A DNA stretch of 14,269 nt from positions 1-14,269 of the forward strand of contig CAAGDP010000084.1 of NCBI GenBank assembly GCA_900768635.1, read 5' to 3'. The DNA comes from Enterobacterales bacterium. GTDB taxonomy: Bacteria; Pseudomonadota; Gammaproteobacteria; Enterobacterales; Succinivibrionaceae. This document shows, one piece after another, positions 8,143 to 14,231 of this stretch; within the stretch, counting starts at the first letter, position 1, and every line of letters starts with the position of its first letter. Made by a program: the position numbers and the translations under genes. The notes under the pieces are model-generated. The model was not told where the DNA came from and did no database searches. It saw nothing but the letters and a program-made list of their open reading frames with translations.

Positions 8143-8288
8143 TCCTTAAGATTTTATGACTGGACTGATTTGAACTTTTTCGAAGGTGTCCGGTTAATAG
8201 AAGTTTCTTGATTTTTGTGAATATTTCGGGTCTGTACGAAAAATTGTGGGATCTATGAGATCTTAATAGGAAGATCGGTATGAAAAAT
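8143..8288 (+). other. Non-coding stretch after the long operon
   Basis: These bases hold no reading frame with start and ribosome-binding site, and no convincing hairpin plus T-run, so the end of the upstream operon is not marked by an intrinsic terminator. AGATC/GATCT repeats around 8252-8276 are short and imperfect. Confidence 0.5.
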
Positions 8289-8667
8289 GGGTCATTGTGT
8301 ATAATGGAATTAACCCAAAACCTTAAACACAATACCCAATATGAATACTACATACAACCAGACAAATGATCAAGCCCAAGAGTTTATTCCTGTTAATTCC
8401 GAGGATGGAATGCTGTGTTTGCCCTCAAAGTTAGACGGATTTAAACAAACACATTTCAACCATCATGAATTTGTAAGGAATGAAGGAACAAAAGCCAATC
8501 CCTTTATAAGGAAACGCACTGAGTATCGTTTCTTAGGGAACTACGAAGATCCTGAAGGCAAAGAATTAAGAATATGCCCTAAATGCGGAGCCTTGATGCA
8601 TAAGAATGGAAGAAATGTAACGAGGTTAAGGCATCTGCCATTAGGAGACAATATTTCAATGATCTGA
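8289..8667 (+). mobile_element. Left-end fragment of an ISL3-like insertion sequence
   Basis: The fragment probably starts at GGGTCATTGTGTATAATGG (8289-8307), which looks like a transposon end carrying its own TATAAT (8300-8305), followed by the start of a transposase gene at 8341. No inverted copy of this end was found in the following 1.2 kb, and the transposase is cut short, so only the left part of the element remains. The ISL3 assignment rests on the transposase zinc-finger-like region. The terminal inverted repeat is an inference from position and form. Confidence 0.5.
8341..8667 (+). pseudogene. Transposase N-terminal fragment, ISL3-like
   Basis: The reading frame encodes 108 residues and stops abruptly. 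Near its end it contains CPKCGALMHKNGR followed by RLRHLPLGD, the arrangement of the N-terminal zinc-finger domain (zf-ISL3) of ISL3-family transposases: a Cys-x-x-Cys knuckle, a basic stretch, then an L-P-L-G turn. The second Cys pair, the helix-turn-helix and the whole DDE catalytic domain, normally several hundred residues, are missing. The ATG at 8341 has no clear ribosome-binding site. I judge it a non-functional remnant. A small stand-alone zinc-ribbon protein is the less likely alternative. Confidence 0.6.
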
Positions 8668-8816
8668 CATCCGCAGGTGTTAAAAGCGTTACTGTTCACA
8701 ACAGTCTTTTGGAGGCAAATCTTTCCTCGTTACGTAAAATCAGGTTAAGTGATCAACGGGCCAAAATAATTCTGGATGGTAAAATTCAGGCAACAATCTT
8801 GCGGTGTGATCAGTAA
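8661..8816 (+). pseudogene. Start-less reading-frame remnant, unrecognised
   Basis: From the transposase break point a different frame stays open for 51 codons until TAA at 8814-8816. The readable product includes TSAGVKSVTVHNSLLEAN and ends AKIILDGKIQATILRCDQ. It has no proper start codon with a ribosome-binding site and I cannot assign it to a family. It may be the 3' end of a gene whose front was lost when the insertion sequence or a deletion joined here, or simply a chance open frame. Confidence 0.25.
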
Positions 8817-8860
8817 CCTCTTCATAGTATTTATGAATGCTCATCCTGAGTTGCAGAAAG

Positions 8861-8889
8861 AGAGCTCATTTTTCAAGTTCAGTAGCTCT
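8861..8889 (-). terminator. Weak hairpin after the Sel1 fragment
   Basis: On the minus strand AGAGCT and AGCTCT form a 6-bp stem around a 17-base loop, starting inside the last codons of the Sel1 fragment. It is followed by CTTTCT rather than a real T-run, so at best it is a poor terminator. Confidence 0.2.
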
Positions 8890-9175
8890 GTTTGTTGAGA
8901 TCTTTATAAGCATCACAACCTAGTTGAAATCCTAAATCGCAGGATTTTCCAAAATATTCTTTAGCGGTATGTTTATTTTGTTTTACTCCTTGACCTCCAA
9001 GGAACAAAAGACCTAAGAGACTGCATCCATATTCCACGTTAAGATTACAAGCCTTTTCGAAAAAGGTTTTGGCCTGATGGTAGTTCTGTACGTTCGCCGT
9101 GTCTTCCTGTAATGCTTTATCTAGAAGGGTAAGCTGGATCGCAATATCAACAGAGTGGGCAGTTGTCTCAATCAT
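8879..9175 (-). CDS. Short Sel1-repeat protein, possibly 5'-truncated
   Basis: The 98-residue minus-strand product has about two Sel1-like (TPR-type) repeats: AKTFFEKACNLNVEYGCSLLG, then a GGQGVKQN turn, AKEYFGKSCDLGFQLGCDAY. The paired cysteines (A-C, then G-C seven residues on) match the disulfide-bridged Hcp-like subgroup, which is normally secreted and contains several repeats. No signal peptide is encoded, and the frame upstream of the ATG at 9175 runs only to a TAA near 9230 with no better start. Only a weak AGGATC precedes the ATG. It probably is a truncated copy of a longer gene, lying opposite to its neighbours in the disordered patch. A short functional protein cannot be excluded. 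Confidence 0.55.
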   Translation of the reverse strand: MIETTAHSVDIAIQLTLLDKALQEDTANVQNYHQAKTFFEKACNLNVEYGCSLLGLLFLGGQGVKQNKHTAKEYFGKSCDLGFQLGCDAYKDLNKQSY

Positions 9176-9280
9176 CCTGATCCTGGAAATGGTAGTTTGC
9201 GATATCCGGTTACTCTGCAGGAAAAGGATTTTTTACTTGTGTAATAAAATATCATTCCAAAATGGTTAAGGAGTAAAATT

Positions 9281-9334
9281 TTGAACAAAGACGATTTTTC
9301 CTGTGCCTGCTTGGTTATAAGGAATCTGATATGA
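9281..9334 (+). CDS. Possible 17-residue leader peptide
   Basis: AAGGAG at 9268-9273, the strongest ribosome-binding site in this gap, stands 7 bases before a TTG that opens 17 codons ending in TGA at 9332-9334. The product contains Cys-Ala-Cys and has no recognisable motif. The stop overlaps an ATG at 9331 that opens only four codons. It could be a leader peptide for the stomatin operon or a chance match. Confidence 0.2.
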   Translation: MNKDDFSCACLVIRNLI

Positions 9335-9341
9335 AGAGAAT

Positions 9342-9470
9342 ATGATCAATGATCTGTCTGTATGCAGTCTTGTGGAATGTTCTGTTTTGAGACTGCTGAT
9401 TTATTGCGGAATTGTTTTTGGTTTTGCTATCATGATTTTGTATCAGCTTTTTTTGTTTCGTAAAGGATAA
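9342..9470 (+). CDS. Small single-pass membrane protein (42 residues)
   Basis: An ATG at 9342 opens 42 codons ending in TAA at 9468-9470. After a short polar N-terminus with three cysteines in the first 22 residues, residues about 16-39 form one hydrophobic helix (LRLLIYCGIVFGFAIMILY and on), ended by a basic R-K-G tail. That arrangement suits a single-pass inner-membrane small protein with its C-terminus in the cytoplasm. The stop lies 4 bases before the stomatin start, whose ribosome-binding site (AAAGGA) is inside this ORF, so the two would be coupled. Its own ribosome-binding site is only fair (GAAGAGAA). I do not recognise the sequence. Confidence 0.5.
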   Translation: MINDLSVCSLVECSVLRLLIYCGIVFGFAIMILYQLFLFRKG

Positions 9471-9474
9471 TGTT

Positions 9475-10392
9475 ATGGAATTTTTTGGTGTAGTAATACT
9501 GTTTTTTTTGATTTTTGCAGTGGTTTCAGTATTTAAATCCATCTGCGTAGTAGGTCAGGGATATGAGTATGTTATAGAGCGTCTGGGAAAATATCAGGAA
9601 ACTCTCAAACCCGGCCTGCATATTCTGGTTCCTTTTATTGATCGCATCCACCGCAAAGTTGATATGCGTGAAACTGTTATGGAAATCCCTCCTCAGGATG
9701 TGTTCACCCACGATAACGTTAATGCCAAAATTGACGCCATCTGCTTTATTCAGGTTTACAATGCAGCCAAGGCTGTTTACGAAGTTAACGAGTATTTCCA
9801 TTCCATCGAACAGCTGGTTAATACCCAGCTCCGTTCCGTGTTGGGTTCTATGGAAATGGATCAGATGTTATCTCAGCGTGATACCATCAACCGTGATTTG
9901 CTCCAGGTTGTGGATAAAGCTACTGAAGTATGGGGTGTAAAGGTTACCCGTATTGATATCAAGGACATCAATGTATCATCTGATGTTATGGAATCCATGA
10001 GTGCTCAGTTAAAGGCTGAACGTAATAAGAGAGCTACCATTCTGGAAGCTGAAGGTGTTCGTCAGGCCCAGATCCTGAAATCTGAAGGTGAAAAACAGGC
10101 TCAGATCCTCAAGTCCGAAGGTGAAAAAGCCGCAGCCTTCCTTAATGCAGAAGCTCGTGAACGTGCTGCAGAAGCTGAAGCAAAGGCAACCCAGATGGTA
10201 TCTGATGCAATTAAGGATGGAAATACTCAGGCTATCAATTACTTCGTAGCTCAGAAGTATACTGAAGCTCTCAGAGCAATTGGTGCTGCTGATAATTCAA
10301 AAATCGTTCTTATGCCGCTTGAAGCATCCAGCATTATTGGATCTATCGGTGGTATCTCCAATCTGGTTAAGGAATTAAACAAGGAAAAATAA
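9475..10392 (+). CDS. qmcA: SPFH/stomatin-type membrane protein (QmcA-like)
   Basis: A full-length stomatin/prohibitin-family protein of 305 residues, expected to oligomerise at the inner membrane and organise microdomains or regulate membrane proteases. The order is: membrane helix (about 3-21), SPFH domain (about 25-185) with GYEYVIERLGKY, PGLHILVPFIDR and VDMRETVMEIPPQDV, then an Ala/Glu-rich coiled coil (about 190-245) with the usual AEGVRQAQILKSEGE repeats, then a C-terminal hydrophobic patch with SIIGSIGGISN. The ATG at 9475 is preceded by AAAGGA. Its stop overlaps the start of the NfeD gene (TAATG), the classic SPFH-NfeD pairing seen in E. coli as qmcA-ybbJ. Confidence 0.95.
   Translation: MEFFGVVILFFLIFAVVSVFKSICVVGQGYEYVIERLGKYQETLKPGLHILVPFIDRIHRKVDMRETVMEIPPQDVFTHDNVNAKIDAICFIQVYNAAKAVYEVNEYFHSIEQLVNTQLRSVLGSMEMDQMLSQRDTINRDLLQVVDKATEVWGVKVTRIDIKDINVSSDVMESMSAQLKAERNKRATILEAEGVRQAQILKSEGEKQAQILKSEGEKAAAFLNAEARERAAEAEAKATQMVSDAIKDGNTQAINYFVAQKYTEALRAIGAADNSKIVLMPLEASSIIGSIGGISNLVKELNKEK
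10063..10128 (+). repeat. 33-bp tandem repeat within the stomatin coiled coil
   Basis: Two adjacent 33-bp copies (10063-10095 and 10096-10128) both encode QAQILKSEGEK and differ only at a few mostly silent positions. Such heptad/undecad duplications are usual in SPFH coiled coils. Confidence 0.8.
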
Positions 10393-10832
10393 TGAGTAGT
10401 TATTACATTTGGCTGATAATTGCTTTTGTTTTGATGGTAGCTGAAATTCTGGGTACTGATTTCTTCCTGTTGTTTTTAGGTTGTGCCGCTCTGATCACTG
10501 CTATTATTTCCGCCGTTATTAATATCTCTCTGCTTAATGAGTGTACTATTTTTAGCGTATTAGGTCTTTTGTCTGTGGCGATCTGGTTTGTAAAGCATTC
10601 CAAAAAGAAATCATCAGGAGATCAGTCATATGTACCCAATTCTGGTCTGCAGAACTATGTAGGAACCAAAACAACTATCCATGGAGTAAATGATGATGGT
10701 ACGGTAAAAGTGGTAATTAACGATACCGTATATCTAGCTCACAGTGTTACCGGAGAAGTATTTTCCCCTGAGGATACGGTGGAAGTTGTAAGTATTGATG
10801 GTAACGATCGGCTTGTTATCAAAAAATGTTGA
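10392..10832 (+). CDS. ybbJ: NfeD-like membrane protein, SPFH partner (YbbJ type)
   Basis: A 146-residue short-form NfeD protein: two to three membrane segments in the first ~65 residues (including WLIIAFVLMVAEILGTDFF, typical of the family), a basic linker (HSKKKSSG), and a C-terminal OB-fold domain (about 85-146) with VGTKTTIHGV and GDTV-like EDTVEVVSIDG. NfeD proteins are near-constant partners of SPFH proteins, and here the start overlaps the stomatin stop by one base. The long NfeD form with a ClpP-like protease domain is not present. Confidence 0.92.
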   Translation: MSSYYIWLIIAFVLMVAEILGTDFFLLFLGCAALITAIISAVINISLLNECTIFSVLGLLSVAIWFVKHSKKKSSGDQSYVPNSGLQNYVGTKTTIHGVNDDGTVKVVINDTVYLAHSVTGEVFSPEDTVEVVSIDGNDRLVIKKC

Positions 10833-10845
10833 TGGAGAGATCTGT

Positions 10846-11406
10846 ATGTTACAGCCAGTTGATGTAAATATTGCTTATCGGTTGCTAGCAACCGGTCCGG
10901 TAATTATGGTTTCATCAGCTTATGAAGGGCGTAAGGGTGTTATGACCTGCGCCTGGAATATGCCTCTGGATTACAATCCTTCCAAAGTAGCTCTGGTTAT
11001 GTCCAAGGGTGGCAACACCCGTACCCTGCTGGAGAAATCTGGAGAGTTTGTAATTAACATTCCTGGAAAGGATTTACTGAGTAAAGTAATGCAGGCCGGA
11101 TCCTGTCACGGCAATGAAGTGGATAAATTCCAAAAATTCGGAATTGAGGAAATGATGGCTGAGAAAACCGGCAGTCCCTGTGTTAAGGGTTGTCTGGGTT
11201 ATCTGGAGTGTCGTCTTATTCCTGAGCCTGAAATTGCGGATAAATATGATTTGATACTGGGAGAAGTTGTAGCTGCCTATGCTGAAGATCAGGTATTTGC
11301 CCATGGTCGTCTGCTATGTGCTGACAGCAAATGTTCAGTTTTGCATCATGTAAGCGGATCTGTTTTTGTTCTTGATGGAGAACTTATTCAGGGCGGGTTT
11401 GATTAG
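10846..11406 (+). CDS. Flavin reductase-like FMN-binding protein
   Basis: A 186-residue protein matching the flavin reductase-like, FMN-binding split-barrel family: GPVIMVSSAYEGRKGVMTCAWNM near the N-terminus, then VALVMSKGGNTRTLLEKSGEFVINIP, and the C-terminal LGEVVAAYA and HHVSGSVFVLDGEL. Family members bind FMN and reduce flavins or act as diflavin-like oxidoreductases; the actual partner here is unknown. The ATG at 10846 follows GGAGAG with suitable spacing. An in-frame ATG at 10795 would overlap the NfeD gene and adds unrelated residues. It is 13 bases after the NfeD stop and therefore probably in the same transcript. Confidence 0.85.
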   Translation: MLQPVDVNIAYRLLATGPVIMVSSAYEGRKGVMTCAWNMPLDYNPSKVALVMSKGGNTRTLLEKSGEFVINIPGKDLLSKVMQAGSCHGNEVDKFQKFGIEEMMAEKTGSPCVKGCLGYLECRLIPEPEIADKYDLILGEVVAAYAEDQVFAHGRLLCADSKCSVLHHVSGSVFVLDGELIQGGFD

Positions 11407-11519
11407 CGGGAAGAAAAATATCAGACGTTATGAGTTTGAGCCTGATATCCTGCAGTAAATGTGACAGAGCTGTAAAAAAGACTCTTCCAGATTTTTTTCT
11501 TATTTTATCAAGAGGTTGT

Positions 11520-12158
11520 ATGAAGCATTGTGGTGCTTTTATTTTTGTTTTGCTGGCTGCTTTGTTATTTACCGGATGCAGTTCAACATTTGAACAAAAT
11601 GAGCAGATCACCGGACCGGGATTATCAGCTGATCAACGCAATGAACAGCGTAACAGGCTACTGAATATTGTCAATTTTGAGAGCAGAGGTTCGGTTGAAC
11701 TTGATTTGCTTCCTCAGAGTGAATACGGCAGTTCAGCTAATACCAGAGGATCAGCCCGGTATGTTTACAACCAGAAAAATACTTCCTATATGTTTGCTGT
11801 AACCCACGCCATTGCCGGAGTTCTTCTCAAGGTTAAATCCGGTATTGACGGCGGTGGAGTGGAACTCACATCCTCTGATGGTCAGAAGTACCGGTTTGCC
11901 AATGATATTGAATTTATGCGGGCGGTACATCTGCCGGTATCCCGGTTGCCTTACTTTATTTTGGGTATTTCTCTTGGGGATGAAACTCAGGTGGAGTTTG
12001 ATGATGATGGTCACCTTAAGTCTATGGTTCTGCAGGGTTGGAATGTTCGTTATTATGAGTATGCTTTTTTTGGCACAGATATCCTTCCTAAACGACTGGA
12101 ATTGAGAAACAGCAAAGTCGGCACTATTCGTATTGTAGTTGATTCCTGGGATTTTTAA
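11520..12158 (+). CDS. lolB: LolB, outer-membrane lipoprotein receptor
   Basis: LolB takes lipoproteins from the periplasmic carrier LolA and inserts them into the outer membrane. The 212-residue product starts with a lipoprotein signal peptide and lipobox FTGC, with Cys at 20 and Ser at +2, which fits outer-membrane sorting. The body has beta-strand-rich features of the LolA/LolB fold: FESRGSVEL, RGSARYVYNQ, LLKVKSGIDGGGVELTSSDG, a partly hydrophobic loop, and LQGWNVRYYEY then LPKRLELRNSKVGTIRIVVDSWDF. Overall similarity to E. coli LolB is low, but the gene stands directly before ispE and prs as in E. coli. The ATG at 11520 is chosen over the in-frame ATG at 11430 because it puts the signal peptide at the N-terminus and follows AGAGG. 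Confidence 0.85.
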   Translation: MKHCGAFIFVLLAALLFTGCSSTFEQNEQITGPGLSADQRNEQRNRLLNIVNFESRGSVELDLLPQSEYGSSANTRGSARYVYNQKNTSYMFAVTHAIAGVLLKVKSGIDGGGVELTSSDGQKYRFANDIEFMRAVHLPVSRLPYFILGISLGDETQVEFDDDGHLKSMVLQGWNVRYYEYAFFGTDILPKRLELRNSKVGTIRIVVDSWDF

Positions 12159-12161
12159 GTT

Positions 12162-13019
12162 ATGAGCAGTTCATTGATTTTACCCGCTCCGGCAAAACTT
12201 AATCTTTTTTTGCATATTACCGGCAAGCGTGCAGACGGCTATCATAATCTTCAGACGCTTTTTATTTTTCTGGATTATGGAGATCTGCTTACTTTTACTC
12301 CAGTTGAAGATGAAAAAATTGTTTTGGAATCACCCATTCCGGGGATAGCTGCGGAGGATAATCTTATATATCGGGCGGCAAAATGTCTGGAGCCCTATCG
12401 AAAAAAGAATTGCGGTGTGCGGATTGATTTAGACAAGCGCCTTCCCATGGGAGGCGGACTGGGAGGTGGATCCTCCGATGCGGCTACCACTCTTCTGGCA
12501 GTGAATCTTCTCTGGGAATGCGGATTGTGTGAGGATGAACTGGCAGCTCTGGGCTGTAAATTAGGTGCTGATGTTCCGGTATTTGTTCGTTGCAAAGCAT
12601 CATTTGCCCAGGGTGTGGGTGAAATTTTGCAGCCGGTGGAACTGCCGGAAAAATGGTATCTGGTTATAGCTCCTGAAGTTCAGGTCAGCACCAAGGAAAT
12701 ATTTTCCCATCCTGATTTGGTACGGGATACTCCGGTAAAAAACTGGCAGGAATTATCCACCGGCTCCTGGCATAATGACTGCGAAAATTTAGTGAAAAAG
12801 TTATATGAACCTGTTGCTAAATCTTTAGATTGGTTGGTACAATACGCTCCATCGAGGATGACCGGCACCGGAGCCTGCGTTTTTGGAGAATTTGCTGATT
12901 ATAAGTCTGCTTCTCAGGCGCTGGACAAGGTTCCTTCCACCTGGCGAGCTTTTGTTGCCAGAGGTTGTTGTCAGTCTCCATTGCGTGAAAAGTTGGACAA
13001 TTATCTGCAGGGCAGGTAG
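12162..13019 (+). CDS. ispE: IspE, 4-diphosphocytidyl-2-C-methyl-D-erythritol kinase
   Basis: IspE phosphorylates CDP-methylerythritol at the 2-hydroxyl, the fourth step of the MEP isoprenoid pathway. The 285-residue protein is full length. GHMP-kinase hallmarks are PAPAKLNLFLHITGKRADGYH (Lys 12), the glycine-rich PMGGGLGGGSSDAAT (about 95-109), LGADVPVF (Asp 137) and the C-terminal MTGTGACVF. Lys 12 and Asp 137 correspond to the catalytic pair of E. coli IspE. It starts 3 bases after the lolB stop. Confidence 0.97.
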   Translation: MSSSLILPAPAKLNLFLHITGKRADGYHNLQTLFIFLDYGDLLTFTPVEDEKIVLESPIPGIAAEDNLIYRAAKCLEPYRKKNCGVRIDLDKRLPMGGGLGGGSSDAATTLLAVNLLWECGLCEDELAALGCKLGADVPVFVRCKASFAQGVGEILQPVELPEKWYLVIAPEVQVSTKEIFSHPDLVRDTPVKNWQELSTGSWHNDCENLVKKLYEPVAKSLDWLVQYAPSRMTGTGACVFGEFADYKSASQALDKVPSTWRAFVARGCCQSPLREKLDNYLQGR

Positions 13020-13035
13020 TGTGTTTTCTTTTTGT

Positions 13036-13085
13036 TCTTCACTCTGACTCTGAAGTCTAAAGGGTGGGGATTTTTGTTTTTTTTT
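13036..13085 (+). terminator. Terminator or attenuator-like hairpin before prs
   Basis: TCTTCACTCT (13036-13045) pairs with AGGGTGGGGA (13061-13070) over 10 positions, three of them G-U. Inside it GACT (13046-13049) pairs with AGTC (13054-13057) around a CTGA loop, with a three-base TAA bulge. The stem is followed at once by TTTTTGTTTTTTTTT (13071-13085). This looks like an intrinsic terminator, 17 bases after the ispE stop and 33 before the prs start. Confidence 0.55.
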
Positions 13086-13118
13086 CTATTAAATCTTTTC
13101 ATTAACTGAGGAACAATC

Positions 13119-14066
13119 GTGTCAGATATGAAGCTTTTTGCAGGAAATGCCATTCCTGAGCTAGCACAGAAGATCGCAGACCGTCTGGGAACCAAACTTA
13201 GTGAAGCTACCGTGGGTCGCTTCAGTGATGGCGAGGTTCAGGTACAGATTAACGAAAATATCCGTGGATGTGATGTTTTTGTTATTCAGTCAACCTGTGC
13301 TCCAACTAATGATAACCTGATGGAACTGGTAGTTATGATCGACGCTATGCGCCGGGCTTCTGCTGGTCGCATTACTGCGGTTGTTCCGTATTTTGGTTAT
13401 GCCCGTCAGGATCGTCGTGTACGTTCAGCTCGTGTACCTATTACCGCCAAGGTTGTTGCTGACTTTTTGTCCTGCGTAGGTGTTGATCGTGTTGTTATTG
13501 TAGATTTACATGCCGAACAAATTCAGGGCTTCTTTGATGTACCTATTGATAATCTTTTCGGCAGTCCGGTTCTTCTGGATGATCTGCGGAATAAGCATCT
13601 GGAAAATCCGGTAATTGTTTCTCCGGATATCGGCGGTGTGGTTCGTGCCCGCGCCATGGCCAAACTGCTTAATGATATTGATATTGCCATTATTGATAAG
13701 CGTCGTCCGCGTCCTAATGTTTCTCAGGTTATGCATCTTATCGGCGAAGTAGAAGGTCGTGACTGTATTATTATTGATGATATGGTTGATACTGGTGGTA
13801 CATTATGTAAAGCAGCTGATGCACTTAAGGAAAGAGGTGCAAGAGCTGTTTATGCCTATGCTACCCATCCTGTACTCTCAGGCGCTGCTCTGGAAAATAT
13901 TACCAATTCCAAGATTGATGAAATTGTAGTTACTGATTCTATTCCTCTTACAGACGCCATCAAGGCAACTGGTAAGGTTCGCAGTCTTACTCTTGCTCCA
14001 ATGCTGGCTGAGGCAATTCGTCGTATCAACAATGAAGAATCTATTTCAGCTATGTTCGGATGCTGA
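13119..14066 (+). CDS. prs: Ribose-phosphate pyrophosphokinase (PRPP synthase)
   Basis: Prs makes 5-phosphoribosyl diphosphate from ribose 5-phosphate and ATP for nucleotide, histidine and NAD synthesis. The protein is 315 residues, the same length as E. coli Prs, and nearly co-linear with it: MSDMKLFAGNAIPELAQ, GRFSDGEVQVQINEN, IQSTCAPTNDNLMELV, PYFGYARQDRRVRSARVPIT, DLHAEQIQGFFDVP, the PRPP loop DDMVDTGGT (220-228) and the C-terminal NEESISAMF. The start is GTG with TGAGGA at about 13107-13112; the residues after it match the E. coli N-terminus, which fixes the start. A hairpin with T-run just upstream may regulate it. Confidence 0.98.
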   Translation: MSDMKLFAGNAIPELAQKIADRLGTKLSEATVGRFSDGEVQVQINENIRGCDVFVIQSTCAPTNDNLMELVVMIDAMRRASAGRITAVVPYFGYARQDRRVRSARVPITAKVVADFLSCVGVDRVVIVDLHAEQIQGFFDVPIDNLFGSPVLLDDLRNKHLENPVIVSPDIGGVVRARAMAKLLNDIDIAIIDKRRPRPNVSQVMHLIGEVEGRDCIIIDDMVDTGGTLCKAADALKERGARAVYAYATHPVLSGAALENITNSKIDEIVVTDSIPLTDAIKATGKVRSLTLAPMLAEAIRRINNEESISAMFGC

Positions 14067-14097
14067 TAGTCAGAACTTTTATATCTTATAAATACTG

Positions 14098-14128
14098 ATC
14101 CTGTATGAAAATTACAGGATTTTTTTTG
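14098..14128 (+). terminator. Rho-independent terminator of prs
   Basis: An 8-bp perfect stem ATCCTGTA (14098-14105) and TACAGGAT (14113-14120) with a 7-base loop is followed by a run of T to 14127. It begins 31 bases after the prs stop codon. Confidence 0.92.
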
Positions 14129-14156
14129 TCTTTAGAAAATTCTCAGATTTTTGATC

Positions 14157-14171
14157 GGTAATACAATTACC
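14157..14171 (+). promoter_or_regulatory. Small dyad upstream of a promoter (possible operator)
   Basis: GGTAAT-ACA-ATTACC is a perfect 15-base dyad with a 3-base centre, ending 7 bases before the -35 hexamer of the promoter at 14179. Its place suits a regulator binding site, but no regulator is identified. Confidence 0.35.
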
Positions 14172-14178
14172 CTAGGAT

Positions 14179-14207
14179 TTGACTAAAAGTAGCACTATAG
14201 TTATAAA
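14179..14207 (+). promoter_or_regulatory. Sigma-70 promoter for a gene beyond the window
   Basis: TTGACT (14179-14184), a 17-base spacer and TATAAA (14202-14207) form the best promoter in the window. It lies after the prs terminator and points off the right edge, with an expected transcript start near 14214. The gene it serves is not in the window. The spacer contains the 8-base palindrome ACTATAGT. Confidence 0.65.
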
Positions 14208-14231
14208 TACAGGTAGAATAAGGCTTTTAAA

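Noticed and set aside
8300..8305. TATAAT as a promoter for a functional gene at 8341
   Set aside because: No acceptable -35 hexamer lies 16-18 bases upstream, and it falls within the probable insertion-sequence end; the gene it would serve is truncated.
9315..9542. Minus-strand open frame of 75 codons across the stomatin start
   Set aside because: It is low complexity (Lys, Asn, Thr, Ser), has no family resemblance and lies opposite the well-supported + strand genes.
11418..11448. ATATCAG and CTGATAT inverted repeat after the flavin reductase gene
   Set aside because: The 7-bp stem has a 17-base loop and no T-run after it, so it is not supported as a terminator; transcription into lolB remains possible.
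11430..11519. Upstream in-frame ATG that would add 30 residues to LolB
   Set aside because: It would bury the lipoprotein signal peptide inside the protein; the ATG at 11520 has AGAGG and gives a normal signal sequence.
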